The notes under the pieces are model-generated. The model was not told the DNA's origin. It saw only the letters and a list, made by a program, of their open reading frames with translations, and did not search any database. Source: Holophagaceae bacterium (GTDB lineage Bacteria > Acidobacteriota > Holophagae > Holophagales > Holophagaceae). Taken from it: a stretch of DNA of 64,000 nucleotides. The stretch's first letter is position 1. Each line of letters begins with the position of its first letter. Positions 25,006-33,953 of this stretch are shown here, piece by piece. Both the position numbers and the translations under genes were made by a program. The DNA lies in assembly GCA_016710635.1 (NCBI GenBank), contig JADJVL010000010.1, positions 1 through 64,000 on the forward strand, given 5' to 3'.

Positions 25006-25545
25006 ATGCCCCCTGGCACCTGCCAGCTCGATGCCGCCCAGCTGGATGCCACCCTGACCAGGATGGCGGAGGAACTCGCTTCCCGCCTGGGCCCTGACGA
25101 ACCCATCGCCGTGCTGGGCATCCGCAGCCGGGGCCTGCCCCTGGCGGAGCGCCTGGCCGCCCGCCTGAGCGCCAGCACCCACCGCGCCGCCCCCATGGGC
25201 GCCCTGGACATCACCCTCTACCGGGACGACCTCACGGAGCGCGCCGGCGCCCCCATCGTGCGGCCCACGGAGATCCCCTTCACCCTGAAGGAGCGCACGG
25301 TGATCCTGGTGGACGACGTGCTCTTCACCGGGCGCACCATCCGCGCGGCCCTGGACGCCCTCCTGGACCACGGCCGGCCCCGGAAGGTGCTGCTGGCGGT
25401 GCTGGTGGACCGGGGCGGCCGGGAGCTGCCCATTCAGGCGGACGTGGTGGGCACCACCCTGAAGGTGGCCTGGGGCGAGCGGGTGAGCGTGAAAGTGAAG
25501 GAACTGGACGGCGAGGACGGCGTCTTCGTGGAACCGAAGGACTGA
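25006..25545 (+). CDS. pyrR: PyrR-type pyrimidine regulator / uracil phosphoribosyltransferase
   Basis: A 179-residue PRTase-fold protein with the PRPP-binding motif VILVDDVLFTGRTIRAALDAL (residues ~102-122) and the PyrR blocks IAVLGIRSRGLPLAERLA and LDITLYRDDLTER. PyrR proteins attenuate pyr operons by binding mRNA leaders and have weak UPRTase activity. The ATG follows GGAGG at 4 bases. pyrB starts 3 bases after its stop. No anti-terminator or terminator leader is present upstream (only ~45 bases to pnuC), so any attenuation would have to work differently or at another locus. Confidence 0.92.
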   Translation: MPPGTCQLDAAQLDATLTRMAEELASRLGPDEPIAVLGIRSRGLPLAERLAARLSASTHRAAPMGALDITLYRDDLTERAGAPIVRPTEIPFTLKERTVILVDDVLFTGRTIRAALDALLDHGRPRKVLLAVLVDRGGRELPIQADVVGTTLKVAWGERVSVKVKELDGEDGVFVEPKD

Positions 25546-25548
25546 GCC

Positions 25549-26508
25549 ATGGCCACGGCGCGCTACGTCTTCCCCCACAAGCACCTGCTGGGCATCGAGC
25601 CCCTGAGTCCCGACGACATCACCGCCATCCTCGACCAGGCGGTGGCCTTCGAGGAGGTCTGCGAACGCCCCGACATCAAGATCGTGCCGGCGCTCCGCAA
25701 GAAGCTCATCGTCAACCTCTTCTTCGAGAACTCGACCCGCACCCGCAACAGCTTCGAGATCGCCCAGAAGCGGCTCAGCGCCGAGATCATCAACTTCGAC
25801 GCGGACACCAGCAGCCTGTCCAAGGGCGAGACCCTGATCGACACGGCCATGAACCTGCAGGCCATGCACCCGGACCTCATCGTCATGCGCCACAGCGCGC
25901 CGGGCGCCCACGCCCTGCTCTCCAGGCACATGAAGGCCTCCATCGTGAACGCCGGCGACGGCGCCCACGAGCATCCCACGCAGGCCCTGCTGGACGCCTA
26001 CACCCTGCGCAAGAAGTTCGGTCGGCTGGAGGGCCTGAAGGTGGCCATCGTCGGCGACATCCGCCACTCCCGCGTCGTGCGCAGCAACCTCTGGCTGCTG
26101 ACCAAGATGGGCGCCAAGGTCACGCTGGTGGCGCCGCCCACCCTGCTGCCCCGGGAGATGAAGGCCACCTGGCCCGGCGTGGAATTCACCTCGGACTTCG
26201 ATTCAATCATCCCCGCCATGGACGCCATCATGATCCTGCGCATCCAGTTCGAGCGGGGCACCGGCAACTTCATCCCCGGCCAGGGCGAATACATCCGCTT
26301 CTTCCAGCTCAACGAGGCGCGCCTCAGGAAGGCCAAGCCCGGCGTGGCCGTGCTGCATCCCGGCCCCATCAACCGGGGCGTGGAGATCACCTCGGAAGTC
26401 GCCGATGGGCCCAACAACCTCATCCTCGACCAGGTGACGAACGGCGTGCCGGTGCGGATGTCGGTGATGTACCTGCTCTGCCATCCCCACGGGGAGGCGG
26501 TGCCTTGA
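25549..26508 (+). CDS. pyrB: aspartate carbamoyltransferase catalytic subunit
   Basis: A 319-residue enzyme that makes carbamoyl-aspartate, the first committed step in pyrimidine synthesis. It shows the carbamoyl-phosphate motif FFENSTRTRNSFEIAQKRL (residues ~63-81), DTSSLSKGETLIDT, the HPTQALLDAYT motif, and the aspartate-loop/HPGP region VLHPGPINRGVEI. It follows pyrR immediately; no pyrI or dihydroorotase gene accompanies it. The stop codon overlaps the TTG start of gpmI (TTGA). Confidence 0.97.
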   Translation: MATARYVFPHKHLLGIEPLSPDDITAILDQAVAFEEVCERPDIKIVPALRKKLIVNLFFENSTRTRNSFEIAQKRLSAEIINFDADTSSLSKGETLIDTAMNLQAMHPDLIVMRHSAPGAHALLSRHMKASIVNAGDGAHEHPTQALLDAYTLRKKFGRLEGLKVAIVGDIRHSRVVRSNLWLLTKMGAKVTLVAPPTLLPREMKATWPGVEFTSDFDSIIPAMDAIMILRIQFERGTGNFIPGQGEYIRFFQLNEARLRKAKPGVAVLHPGPINRGVEITSEVADGPNNLILDQVTNGVPVRMSVMYLLCHPHGEAVP

Positions 26509-28028
26509 TCCAAGGCCCCATCACCCTCCTCATCCTCGACGGCTTCGGTGACGGGCCCCGCAACAGCTTCGACGCCACTTTCGCGGCGGCCATGCTCCAC
26601 TTCAACGCGCTGCGCCGGCGCTACGCGGCCACGCAGTTGGTGACCTCGGGGGAGGCCGTCGGCCTGCCGGAGGGCCAGTTCGGCAATTCGGAAGTGGGCC
26701 ACACGAATCTGGGCGCGGGGCGGGTCGTCTGGCAGGAGCTGACCCGCATCGACGCCGCCATCCGCCGTGGGACCTTTCGGGACAACGGGCCCCTTGCAAA
26801 GCTCTTCGCGGATCTCAAGGCCTCGGGGAAGCGGCTTCACCTTCTAGGTCTTGTCAGCGACGGCGGCGTCCACAGCCACCAGAACCACCTCGTCGCACTC
26901 TCGAAGTGGGCCCAGGACGCGGGCGTCCCCGCCACCATCCACGCCTTCCTGGACGGCCGGGACACGGCCCAGAAGAGCGCCGACGGTTACCTTCAGTGGC
27001 TCGGCTTCCAGCTCCGGGACTGTCCCCTCGTCACGATCGGATCGTTGTGCGGGCGCTACACCGCCATGGACCGGGACCAGCGCTGGGAGCGCACGGAGCG
27101 GGCCTGGAAGCTGCTCGTCGACGGCGTGGGCGAGTTTGATGCAGCGGACGCCATGGCGGGCATCACCGCGGCCTACGAGCGCGGTGAGACCGACGAGTTC
27201 GTCTCGCCCACGAAGCTCGCCGCCTTCCGCCCCATCGCCGACGGCGACAGCGTCCTCTTCTTCAACTTCCGGGCGGACCGCGGCCGCCAGCTCAGCCACG
27301 CCCTGGTGCATCCGGACTTCAACGGCTTTACGCCGCAGCACCGCCCCAAGGTCTCGCTGCTCACCTTCACCCAGTACGACATTCTGCTGGATCCCTACGT
27401 CGCCGTGGCCTATCCGCCTCAGAGCTTGGATGGCCTACTGGGCCAGGTGGTCAGCGAAAAGGGTTGGAAACAGTTCCGCACGGCGGAGACGGAGAAGTAC
27501 GCCCATGTGACCTACTTCTTCAACGGCGGCCGGGAGGAGCCCTTCCCGGGCGAGGATCGGCGTCTGGTGCCTTCACCGAAAGTCGCCACCTACGATCTGC
27601 AGCCGGAGATGAGCTGCCGGGACGTGACCCGCGGCCTTTGCGACGCCATCCGCGCCGGCGCTCACCGCCTGCTGGTGTGCAACCTCGCCAACGGCGACAT
27701 GGTGGGCCACACGGGCATGCTCAGCGCCGCCACCACCGCCTGCGAAATCCTCGACGACGCCATCCGCCAGATCGCCGAAGCGACGCTTGAGTCGGACGGC
27801 GCCCTCTTCATCACCGCCGACCACGGCAACTGCGAGTGCATGCGGGACGAGGCCGGCAATCCCCACACGGCGCATACCTTGAACCCCGTCCCCGCCGTGC
27901 TCATTGCGAAGGGCTTCGAAGGCGCGCCCTTGCGCACCGGCGGGGCGCTGAGCGATGTGGCGCCCACGCTATTGAAGCTGTTCGGTGTTCCGCAGCCTGT
28001 GGCAATGGATGGGAAGAGCCTGCTTTGA
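26505..28028 (+). CDS. gpmI: 2,3-bisphosphoglycerate-independent phosphoglycerate mutase
   Basis: A 507-residue enzyme of the alkaline phosphatase superfamily that interconverts 3- and 2-phosphoglycerate in glycolysis, with two manganese ions. Key sites are the N-terminal LLILDGFGDG with the metal Asp, the phosphoserine region QFGNSEVGHTNLGAGR, HAFLDGRDT, FFNFRADRGRQLS, CNLANGDMVGHTG, and ITADHGNCE with NPHTAHTLNPVP. The length is normal. The TTG start overlaps the pyrB stop, so a glycolytic gene is coupled to a pyrimidine gene, an unusual pairing. Confidence 0.96.
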   Translation: MIQGPITLLILDGFGDGPRNSFDATFAAAMLHFNALRRRYAATQLVTSGEAVGLPEGQFGNSEVGHTNLGAGRVVWQELTRIDAAIRRGTFRDNGPLAKLFADLKASGKRLHLLGLVSDGGVHSHQNHLVALSKWAQDAGVPATIHAFLDGRDTAQKSADGYLQWLGFQLRDCPLVTIGSLCGRYTAMDRDQRWERTERAWKLLVDGVGEFDAADAMAGITAAYERGETDEFVSPTKLAAFRPIADGDSVLFFNFRADRGRQLSHALVHPDFNGFTPQHRPKVSLLTFTQYDILLDPYVAVAYPPQSLDGLLGQVVSEKGWKQFRTAETEKYAHVTYFFNGGREEPFPGEDRRLVPSPKVATYDLQPEMSCRDVTRGLCDAIRAGAHRLLVCNLANGDMVGHTGMLSAATTACEILDDAIRQIAEATLESDGALFITADHGNCECMRDEAGNPHTAHTLNPVPAVLIAKGFEGAPLRTGGALSDVAPTLLKLFGVPQPVAMDGKSLL

Positions 28029-28034
28029 GGATTC

Positions 28035-28531
28035 ATGGCTGACAATCCCTACGCCACTCCCTCCGCAACCCTGCACGCCAAGGGAGTCAGCGAACCGAGG
28101 GACCTCAACAGCCTCGGACGGAAGATTTTCGGCTTCTCGATCGGAGGGATCCTCGCGTTCCTGGCCTTGATGCTCCTGGCGCCGAACACGGATGGTCCGG
28201 TGCCTGATCCCCTCCTGAGCCGCCTAGCCCGGATAATCCTCTTGTTCGGACCACCCATTGGCCTCTCCATCCTGACGGGGCATCTCCTTGGCTCGACGGT
28301 CTCCCTGGGATACAGCGACTGCTGCTTTCGGCAGTCCTCCTGGGATTGGTGATGGGGATGCTCACCGATGGAGCCCTGTACGGCCTCGTCTATTTCACGG
28401 AGCAGAAACCAATGCCCAACAGGGATTTCCTAGAGGGCCTGGGCTGGCTTGGTGGAATTTTCGTCCTGGCGAATTGCGCCCTGGGCTCGGTCCTCTACCT
28501 CTTGAGTCGCAAGCGTTCTTCACCGGAATGA
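28035..28531 (+). pseudogene. small membrane protein gene with a frameshift near 28,318
   Basis: The first frame (28035-28352) encodes MADNPYATPSATL and two hydrophobic segments, then runs into a nonsense tail after VSLGYS. From about base 28319 the next frame continues smoothly as LLLSAVLLGLVMGMLTDG and LYGLVYFTEQKPMPNRDFL to a last helix and stop at 28531. Adding one base near CAGCGACTGCTG would restore a single four-helix membrane protein of about 165 residues. It is therefore either a recent loss of function or a sequencing error. No family is recognised; the base composition is less GC-rich than its neighbours. Confidence 0.7.
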
Positions 28532-28564
28532 GCCCGGACAGACCCCGGCTCGAGAATCCGATGC

Positions 28565-28765
28565 CTACTTCCCCCGGTTGCTGCTCCGCATGTGCGCGGC
28601 CCCGCCGCTCTTGCCAGCGGCCTTGGGATTGACCTTCACTTTGTGGTCGGGGGCGGGCTTGCCGGAAGGCTTGGCCGCGGGATTGGCCGACGTCCCTTCG
28701 GTCTTCTTGGCGGTGAGGTTCTTCATCACGTCGGCGGCGATGGACAGATCGGGTTTCACGGCCAT
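28565..28765 (-). CDS. small basic low-complexity protein
   Basis: A 66-residue protein rich in Lys, Ala, Pro and Gly (KPSGKPAPDHKVKVNPKAAGKSGG), likely disordered, with a short helix near the N-terminus (LSIAADVMKNLTAKK). No signal peptide. The ATG at 28765 has GGAGG 5 bases upstream, which is the main reason to accept it. It might bind nucleic acid because of its charge, but nothing shows this. Confidence 0.5.
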   Translation of the reverse strand: MAVKPDLSIAADVMKNLTAKKTEGTSANPAAKPSGKPAPDHKVKVNPKAAGKSGGAAHMRSSNRGK

Positions 28766-28869
28766 GAGAACCTCCGGTTCAAGGGTTTTTCCATGCCCAT
28801 TCTAGCCTGGATTGGAACAGGGGCGTATGCTCACCTCCGCTCAACCCCAACCGATCCAAGGAGGCGCCC

Positions 28870-29472
28870 ATGCGCATCGCCCTGCTGCTCGCCCTCGGCC
28901 TCGTCCTGCCCCTCGGGGCCCAGGACAAGACCGCCAAGACCGAAGCCAAGCCCCCGTCCATGGCGGACATGATGCAGAAGCCCGGCCCCGAGATGGCCAG
29001 GATGAAGGCCATGGTGGGCACCTGGGCCGTGGAGGAGATCATCGAGGCCAGCCCGATGGGCCCCGCCGGCAAGGGCAAGGGCACCGGCCGCGTCACCCTC
29101 GGCCCCGGCGGCCTGTCCATGATGATCGACTACCAGTCCAAGGTCGGCCACATGAAGGGCTTCCACGGCAGCGGCGTTCTCGCCTGGGACGAGCCCAGCA
29201 AGTCCTACAAGCAGGCCTGGGTGGACAACATGATGCCCATGATGCTGGTGGGCACCGGCAACTGGGACGGCGACAAGTTCGTCATGAACAGCGAAGGCAG
29301 CATGATGGGCAAGCCCTTCAAGGGCCGGGACGAATTCACGGGCTTCTCGAAGGACGGCTTCACCCTCACCTCCTTCATGTCCATGGACGGCTCCCCCATG
29401 ACGAAGGTGATGACCCTCATCCACCGCAGGCCGAAGGCCGGAGCCGCCCCCAAGGCTGAAGAGAAGAAGTAG
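28870..29472 (+). CDS. exported DUF1579-like protein
   Basis: A 200-residue protein with a short signal peptide (MRIALLLALGLVLPLGAQ), then a beta-rich domain of the DUF1579/lipocalin-like type: MKAMVGTWAVEEII at ~50, GPGGLSMMIDYQSKVGHMKGFHGSGVLAWDEPSKSYKQAWVDN, and repeating strands to the end. Such domains bind small lipophilic compounds in related folds; function is unknown. The tail is Lys/Ala/Glu-rich. The ATG follows GGAGG. It converges on ubiE with a 3-base gap. Confidence 0.75.
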   Translation: MRIALLLALGLVLPLGAQDKTAKTEAKPPSMADMMQKPGPEMARMKAMVGTWAVEEIIEASPMGPAGKGKGTGRVTLGPGGLSMMIDYQSKVGHMKGFHGSGVLAWDEPSKSYKQAWVDNMMPMMLVGTGNWDGDKFVMNSEGSMMGKPFKGRDEFTGFSKDGFTLTSFMSMDGSPMTKVMTLIHRRPKAGAAPKAEEKK

Positions 29473-29475
29473 CGG

Positions 29476-30195
29476 TCACTCCGCGGGCTTCACGCCCGTG
29501 TGCAGCGCCACGATGCCGCCGGTGAGGTTGGTCCATGCGACCGACGCGAAGCCGGCGGCTTCCAATTCTCCAGCGAGGCGCGCCTGGTCTGGAAAACCTC
29601 GGATGCTCTCCGGGAGGTAGGTGTAGGCCCCCGGATCGCCGCTGATCCAGCCGCCGATGCGCGGCAGCACCTTCAGGGAGTACCAGTCGTAGACCTGGCG
29701 CAGCCCCGGGAGGACTGGCGTCGAGAATTCCAGGATGGTGAGGCGCCCTTCCGGCCGCAGCACACGGAGGAATTCCCCGTAGGCCCGGGCCCGGTCCTCC
29801 ACGTTGCGGATGCCGTAGCAGATGGTGAGGCCGTCGAAGGTGGCGTCCTTGAAGGGCAGCGCCTGGGCGTCGGCGTCGCTGCTGGCCCAGATGAGGTCCG
29901 CGAAGCCCTTCCGTCGAAACTTGGCGGGACCCAGGCGGAGCATGGCGTGGGTGAAGTCCGTGCTCAACACTTCCGCGCCGCGCCGGGCCAGGGCGAGGGA
30001 GCTGTCGCCAGTGCCGGCGGCGACATCCAGAAAGCGTTGGCCAGGGGCGGCACCACTCCGCCGGGCCATGCGCCACCACCAGTAGAAGTCGATCCCCCCG
30101 CTGAGGACGTGATTGAGCAGGTCGTACCGCCCGGCGATGCCGGTGAACATGGCCTGCACCTGCTTGCCTTCGGGCACACCGCCTCCTGGCTTCAA
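29476..30195 (-). CDS. ubiE: demethylmenaquinone/ubiquinone methyltransferase UbiE/MenG
   Basis: A 239-residue class I SAM methyltransferase. Family motifs are AMFTGIAGRYDLLNHVLSGGID near the N-terminus, the SAM loop FLDVAAGTGDSSLALARRG, ICYGIRNVEDRARAYGEFLRVLRPEGRLTILEFSTP, and the C-terminal YTYLPESIRGFPDQ. It performs the last methylation of the respiratory quinone; with bd and cbb3 oxidases and no ubi genes nearby, menaquinone is the likelier product. The start is TTG 30195 as drawn; GTG 30177 is an alternative but its AGGAGG is too close. Confidence 0.93.
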   Translation of the reverse strand: MKPGGGVPEGKQVQAMFTGIAGRYDLLNHVLSGGIDFYWWWRMARRSGAAPGQRFLDVAAGTGDSSLALARRGAEVLSTDFTHAMLRLGPAKFRRKGFADLIWASSDADAQALPFKDATFDGLTICYGIRNVEDRARAYGEFLRVLRPEGRLTILEFSTPVLPGLRQVYDWYSLKVLPRIGGWISGDPGAYTYLPESIRGFPDQARLAGELEAAGFASVAWTNLTGGIVALHTGVKPAE

Positions 30196-30224
30196 TCATC
30201 CCAGTTTCGGTCCCTCATCCCAAA

Positions 30225-30250
30225 CGAAGGCCCCCATTCGGGGGCCTTCG
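30225..30250 (-). terminator. hairpin terminator after the FecR/DUF6600 gene
   Basis: An 11-base perfect stem (CGAAGGCCCCC / GGGGGCCTTCG) with a 4-base loop, located 18 bases beyond the stop of the minus-strand gene at 30268 and upstream of ubiE. On the minus strand it is followed by TTTGGG. Confidence 0.75.
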
Positions 30251-30267
30251 TCCGGATCCGGAGGACT

Positions 30268-32301
30268 TCAGTTGCGCCGGATCTCCCGGCTCTCGCTGCG
30301 GGGGGGCGGCGAAGAGGGCCGATCGTTGTGGGAAGGCGCGGAACTGGAAGGGGGCGGGCTGCTGGGACGCTCGTTGCGGGGCGGAGGCGGGGGCGACGGA
30401 CGCTCCATGCGCCGTTCCTGCTGTCGTTCCGGCTGTCGTTCCTGGGGCCGTTCCTGCCGTTCCTGCCTCCAATCGTTCCGCTCCTCCCGGGGGCGTTCCC
30501 GGGGCGGATCAGGACGCCGTTCCTCGAAACGGCGCTCCCGGGGGGTCTCCATGCCACGGTCGTTGCGGGGAGTCTCCTCACCGCGGCTTCCGCCCTGGGG
30601 ACGGTCCACGCGTTCACGAGAGGCGGGACCCGGCGTACGGTCCGTTCCGCGGTCGTTCGTGCGGGGCGTCTCGCGTCCGGAGTCGGCGGGGCGGTCACGG
30701 GGCTCGATGCGGCGGTCCTCGTTCCCGCGCCCCGTGGTGCCCCGGCCCTCGGTGCGGGCGGGGGCTTCGACGGCGTTGGGGCGCTCCACCATCTCCCGGC
30801 CGCGGGGGCCGGGACCGCGCAGGCTGCGATCCTCGAAGGGGCGGGATTGGCGGCCATCAGGGCTGACGGGGCGGCCGCCCGCCGCAGCGGTCCCACCTTC
30901 GCCGCCACCTACAGGCCGGCTGACATGGGAGCGGGTCTGGATGGTGTGGCCAGTGGACTGGAGCTGGCGGCCATAGCTGCCCAGACGGTCGTTCTGGACC
31001 TGGCGGTCCAGGGCGCGGGTGAATTGCCCAGGGTTGCGGAATTCCGCGGCGGTGGCGATCACCGGGCTGGTACGCCAGGGGGGCGTCACGCCGCGGCCCA
31101 CACCGGAGGTCCAGGTGGTGGTGCCATTGCCGCCATTGAAGCCGCCGATGACATTGCGATCCACGATGACGCGGTGATGGAGGCTGCCGTAATTGATGTG
31201 GCTGATCTGCACCACGTTCCAGCAGTAGCCGCCGTTCCAGGCGCCGTAGCCCCAGCTGGCGGGGGAGTTCCAGTAGTTGAGAGGGGACCAGCCGCAGTAG
31301 CCCCCGTTCCAGTTCCAGGCCACCCAGGCCGGGCTGTAGAAGACGCCAGGGATCCAGTACCAACCCCAATGGGAGGTCCAACCCCACCGGCCGTGGTGGG
31401 AGGTCACGTAGCCCCAGGGCTCATCGCTGATCCAGGTCATGCCGCCGGCATAGGCGCCCCAGCGACCCCGCCAGTAGGGGCGCCACTCGACGGAAACGCG
31501 GGGGCGCCAGCAGCGGCCCACGTCGTCCACGTCCACCCATTCCCCGTTGTCATCGAGGTCGTCGGCGTAGGAACGGATCTCCCTGGGCACGTATTCCGCG
31601 GACTGGCTGCGGCGGTAGACGAGGGCGTCGTCGCACCACTGGTCGAAGGCGTCCGCCTCGTAGGTATTAAAGCTGCGCACCCGGTCGAGACTGTCCTGGG
31701 CGCTGTAGATGGTCAGCCGCTCGCCCGCGGCGAGGGTGGCCCTGTCGCGCTCGTTGCTGTAGCTGCCGCGGCCGGAGTGGAGCTTGAAGCGCGTCACACG
31801 GTCCCGGTCCACTTCGACCGTGGCGCTGGCGCGGTCCGCAAGGCTCGCGGTACCCGTGGGCGTGTCGATGCGGAACCGGGTGTCCCCGGCGCCCGCGAGG
31901 GACACGCGCATGCGGCCGTAGTCGAGGCGCAGGAGGACCTGCCGCGCGCCGTCCCGGCCCGTGAACAGGGACGCCACGCTGAAGCGGGTGTTGGCGCCGA
32001 AGGCGATGCGGGATCCGTCCCCCAGTTGCAGCACACCACGACCGCGGCTTTCCACGACGTCACCTTCGGTGACGGGGATGCCCCGGCTCAGCGCCTCTTC
32101 CGCCTCCCCGGCCTTGCGGATGCGGACATCACCTTCCAGGATCTTCACCTGGGCATAGCGGTCCGGGGATTCGCCGGCGTAGTCGTCGTCCTGGTTGGAG
32201 GCGGGCGCCTGGGCGTGGGCGGCGGGGGCCGGGGCCAGCAGGACCGTCGCGGGCAGCGCAAGCAGGGCCGTCAGGGATCGGGAATTCCAGGAAAGGGTCA
32301 T
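30268..32301 (-). CDS. secreted FecR-domain / DUF6600-type protein with charged proline-rich tail
   Basis: A 677-residue exported protein. A signal peptide ends PAPAAHAQA. Residues ~50-180 are a FecR-like domain (YAQVKILEGDVRIRKAGEAEEA, GIPVTEGDVVESRGRGVLQLGDGS). A Trp/Gly/Tyr-rich middle follows (WRPYWRGRWGAYAGGMTWISDEPWGYVTSHHGRWGWT, GYCGWSPLNYW), the DUF6600 pattern, and then a ~250-residue Arg/Glu/Pro/Ser-rich tail (RERPREERNDWRQ, PPPPPRNERP). The ATG at 32301 follows GGAGG. Related proteins are common in Acidobacteria-like genomes and have no established function; the tail suggests surface or cell-wall interaction. Confidence 0.8.
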   Translation of the reverse strand: MTLSWNSRSLTALLALPATVLLAPAPAAHAQAPASNQDDDYAGESPDRYAQVKILEGDVRIRKAGEAEEALSRGIPVTEGDVVESRGRGVLQLGDGSRIAFGANTRFSVASLFTGRDGARQVLLRLDYGRMRVSLAGAGDTRFRIDTPTGTASLADRASATVEVDRDRVTRFKLHSGRGSYSNERDRATLAAGERLTIYSAQDSLDRVRSFNTYEADAFDQWCDDALVYRRSQSAEYVPREIRSYADDLDDNGEWVDVDDVGRCWRPRVSVEWRPYWRGRWGAYAGGMTWISDEPWGYVTSHHGRWGWTSHWGWYWIPGVFYSPAWVAWNWNGGYCGWSPLNYWNSPASWGYGAWNGGYCWNVVQISHINYGSLHHRVIVDRNVIGGFNGGNGTTTWTSGVGRGVTPPWRTSPVIATAAEFRNPGQFTRALDRQVQNDRLGSYGRQLQSTGHTIQTRSHVSRPVGGGEGGTAAAGGRPVSPDGRQSRPFEDRSLRGPGPRGREMVERPNAVEAPARTEGRGTTGRGNEDRRIEPRDRPADSGRETPRTNDRGTDRTPGPASRERVDRPQGGSRGEETPRNDRGMETPRERRFEERRPDPPRERPREERNDWRQERQERPQERQPERQQERRMERPSPPPPPRNERPSSPPPSSSAPSHNDRPSSPPPRSESREIRRN

Positions 32302-32411
32302 GGCTTCCTCCGGGGAGACGGATGCGTCCTGCAGGTCTGAAGCTCCCATGGACAGGTTCGCAATCCAAGCGGTGAATGCCAGGGTTGTGCCACCCCAAGG
32401 AGAGGGCCGGT

Positions 32412-33119
32412 TCAATCCTTGGGAAAGGGCTGGAAGGCCGTCCCGTGGGGACCCTCGGTCGCCGGCTGGGCCAACCGGAGAAACTGGGGCAGCAGGCCCG
32501 GCCAGGAGAGGCTCCAGCGCCTGGAGACCTTCCGCGGCGCCTCCGCCGAGGCGCGTTCCCGAAGCTCGAGGTGGTCGGGCCAGAACACCAGCTCGGGATC
32601 CGACACCAGCGGCAGCGCGAGGTATTGCACCCGCCCCGTGGCGGGATGCACCAAAGTCAGGACCCGCTCGCCATCATCCAGGATCCACAACAGCCCCCGC
32701 AGACCGGGCCGCAGGTCCGATTCGCCCCAGGGCAGTTCGCCCACCCCTCGGCTGAGGGGCGTGTCGGCGGGAAACGCGCCGACGGGAGCCAGGGGATCCA
32801 TCTCCAGGCCTCCATCCCGCCACAGGCGCAAGACCCAGCCAGGGAGGCCCAGCTTGAGGCGCAGCACGCCCCGCCGATTGAGGACCCTGAGGCTTCCATC
32901 CCGGGCGAGGCTCACCCGCAGGTCACGGCCCTCCGCGGGCGCGGGCAGCGGAGGTGCTATGCCCGGAGGGCCATCTTCCAGCGACTGCCAGGGCGGCAGG
33001 GCAAGGGTGGACTCCCAGGGCAGCCGTTTGTCGCGGCTGGTCCCGGGGCTTTGCGCCGGGGCCGTGAGGGCCGCCGCCACAAGGACGACGCCCGTCAGGA
33101 AGCCGGCGCCCAGCCGCAC
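32412..33119 (-). CDS. uncharacterised exported protein
   Basis: A 235-residue protein with a signal peptide (LGAGFLTGVVLVAAALTAPAQS) and a beta-rich body (LRVSLARDGSLRVLNRRGVLRLKLGLPGWVLRLW, RGLLWILDDGERVLTLVHPATGRVQYLALPL) reminiscent of propeller-type strands, but no repeat is clear. The GTG start at 33119 has GGAGG 4 bases before it and overlaps the end of tatD by 25 bases, so it is probably co-expressed with tatD. No family recognised. Confidence 0.65.
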   Translation of the reverse strand: MRLGAGFLTGVVLVAAALTAPAQSPGTSRDKRLPWESTLALPPWQSLEDGPPGIAPPLPAPAEGRDLRVSLARDGSLRVLNRRGVLRLKLGLPGWVLRLWRDGGLEMDPLAPVGAFPADTPLSRGVGELPWGESDLRPGLRGLLWILDDGERVLTLVHPATGRVQYLALPLVSDPELVFWPDHLELRERASAEAPRKVSRRWSLSWPGLLPQFLRLAQPATEGPHGTAFQPFPKD

Positions 33120-33874
33120 AGGGCCTCCAGGTTCCGGGTGGTGGCTTCACAAATGCGCGCCACGCCCACGCCCCGCAGGGCGGCAACCTCCTGGGCGGTG
33201 TAGCGCACGAAGCCCGGCTCGTTGGGCTTGCCCCGATAGGGCACCGGCGCCAGGAAAGGCGCATCGGTTTCGACGAGGATGCGGTCCTCGGGAGCCCAGG
33301 CGGCCACTTCCCGCACGGCTTCCGCCTTCTTGAAGGTGACGATCCCCGAAAAGCTCAGGTAGAAGCCCAGGTCCAGGGCCCCGGCGGCGAAGGCCTTGTC
33401 TTCGGAGAAGCAGTGGATGATGCCTCGGACCTTGTCGGCTCCCTCCTCCCGGAGGATCCGCAGGGTGTCCTCAGGGGCACTGCGGGTGTGGATCATCAAA
33501 GGCTTCCCGAGGCGCCGGGCGAGGCGGATCTGGGCCCTGAATACCTCCTCCTGCTGGTCCCGGGGGCTGAGGTCGTAGTGCCAGTCGAGGCCGGTCTCGC
33601 CAACGAAGCGGACATTCGGATCGGCGGCCAGGGCTTCCAGCGCCGCGGCCGTGCCCGGATCCCAGGTGCGGGCTTCGTGGGGGTGGACGCCGAGACTGGC
33701 CTGGATGCCGGGCACGGCGCGGGCCAGTTCCAGGACCCGGGCGGAATCCACGAGGTCCGTGCCCACGGCGATGAAGCCGGAAACGCCGGCCTCCCGGGCC
33801 CGGTCCAGGGTGGCTCCGATCTCGGATTCCGCCAGGTGGCTCCCGGTCAGGTGGCAATGGGCATCGACCAGCAT
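33095..33874 (-). CDS. tatD: TatD-family metal-dependent DNase
   Basis: A 259-residue TIM-barrel metallohydrolase. Metal ligands are visible in the family positions: VDAHCHL at the N-terminus, GETGLDWHYD (Glu ~94), MIHTRSA (His ~127), GIIHCFS (His ~153), and LVETDAPF (Asp ~203). These enzymes act as 3'-5' exonucleases and process DNA ends or peptides or tRNA ends. Length is normal. The ATG at 33874 follows GGAGG at 4 bases. It is divergent from the sensor kinase gene. Confidence 0.93.
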   Translation of the reverse strand: MLVDAHCHLTGSHLAESEIGATLDRAREAGVSGFIAVGTDLVDSARVLELARAVPGIQASLGVHPHEARTWDPGTAAALEALAADPNVRFVGETGLDWHYDLSPRDQQEEVFRAQIRLARRLGKPLMIHTRSAPEDTLRILREEGADKVRGIIHCFSEDKAFAAGALDLGFYLSFSGIVTFKKAEAVREVAAWAPEDRILVETDAPFLAPVPYRGKPNEPGFVRYTAQEVAALRGVGVARICEATTRNLEALCGWAPAS

Positions 33875-33953
33875 CGTTCCTCCACGAAAATGCTCTCACG
33901 GCACCGCGGCGGCACTTGTCTTTTCCTTGGAGGGCGGTAGTTTCTACACACCC

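Noticed and set aside
29500..32340. 946-codon plus-strand ORF opposite ubiE and the FecR-type gene
   Set aside because: Low-complexity Gly/Ala/Val/Arg shadow; no start signal or family motif.
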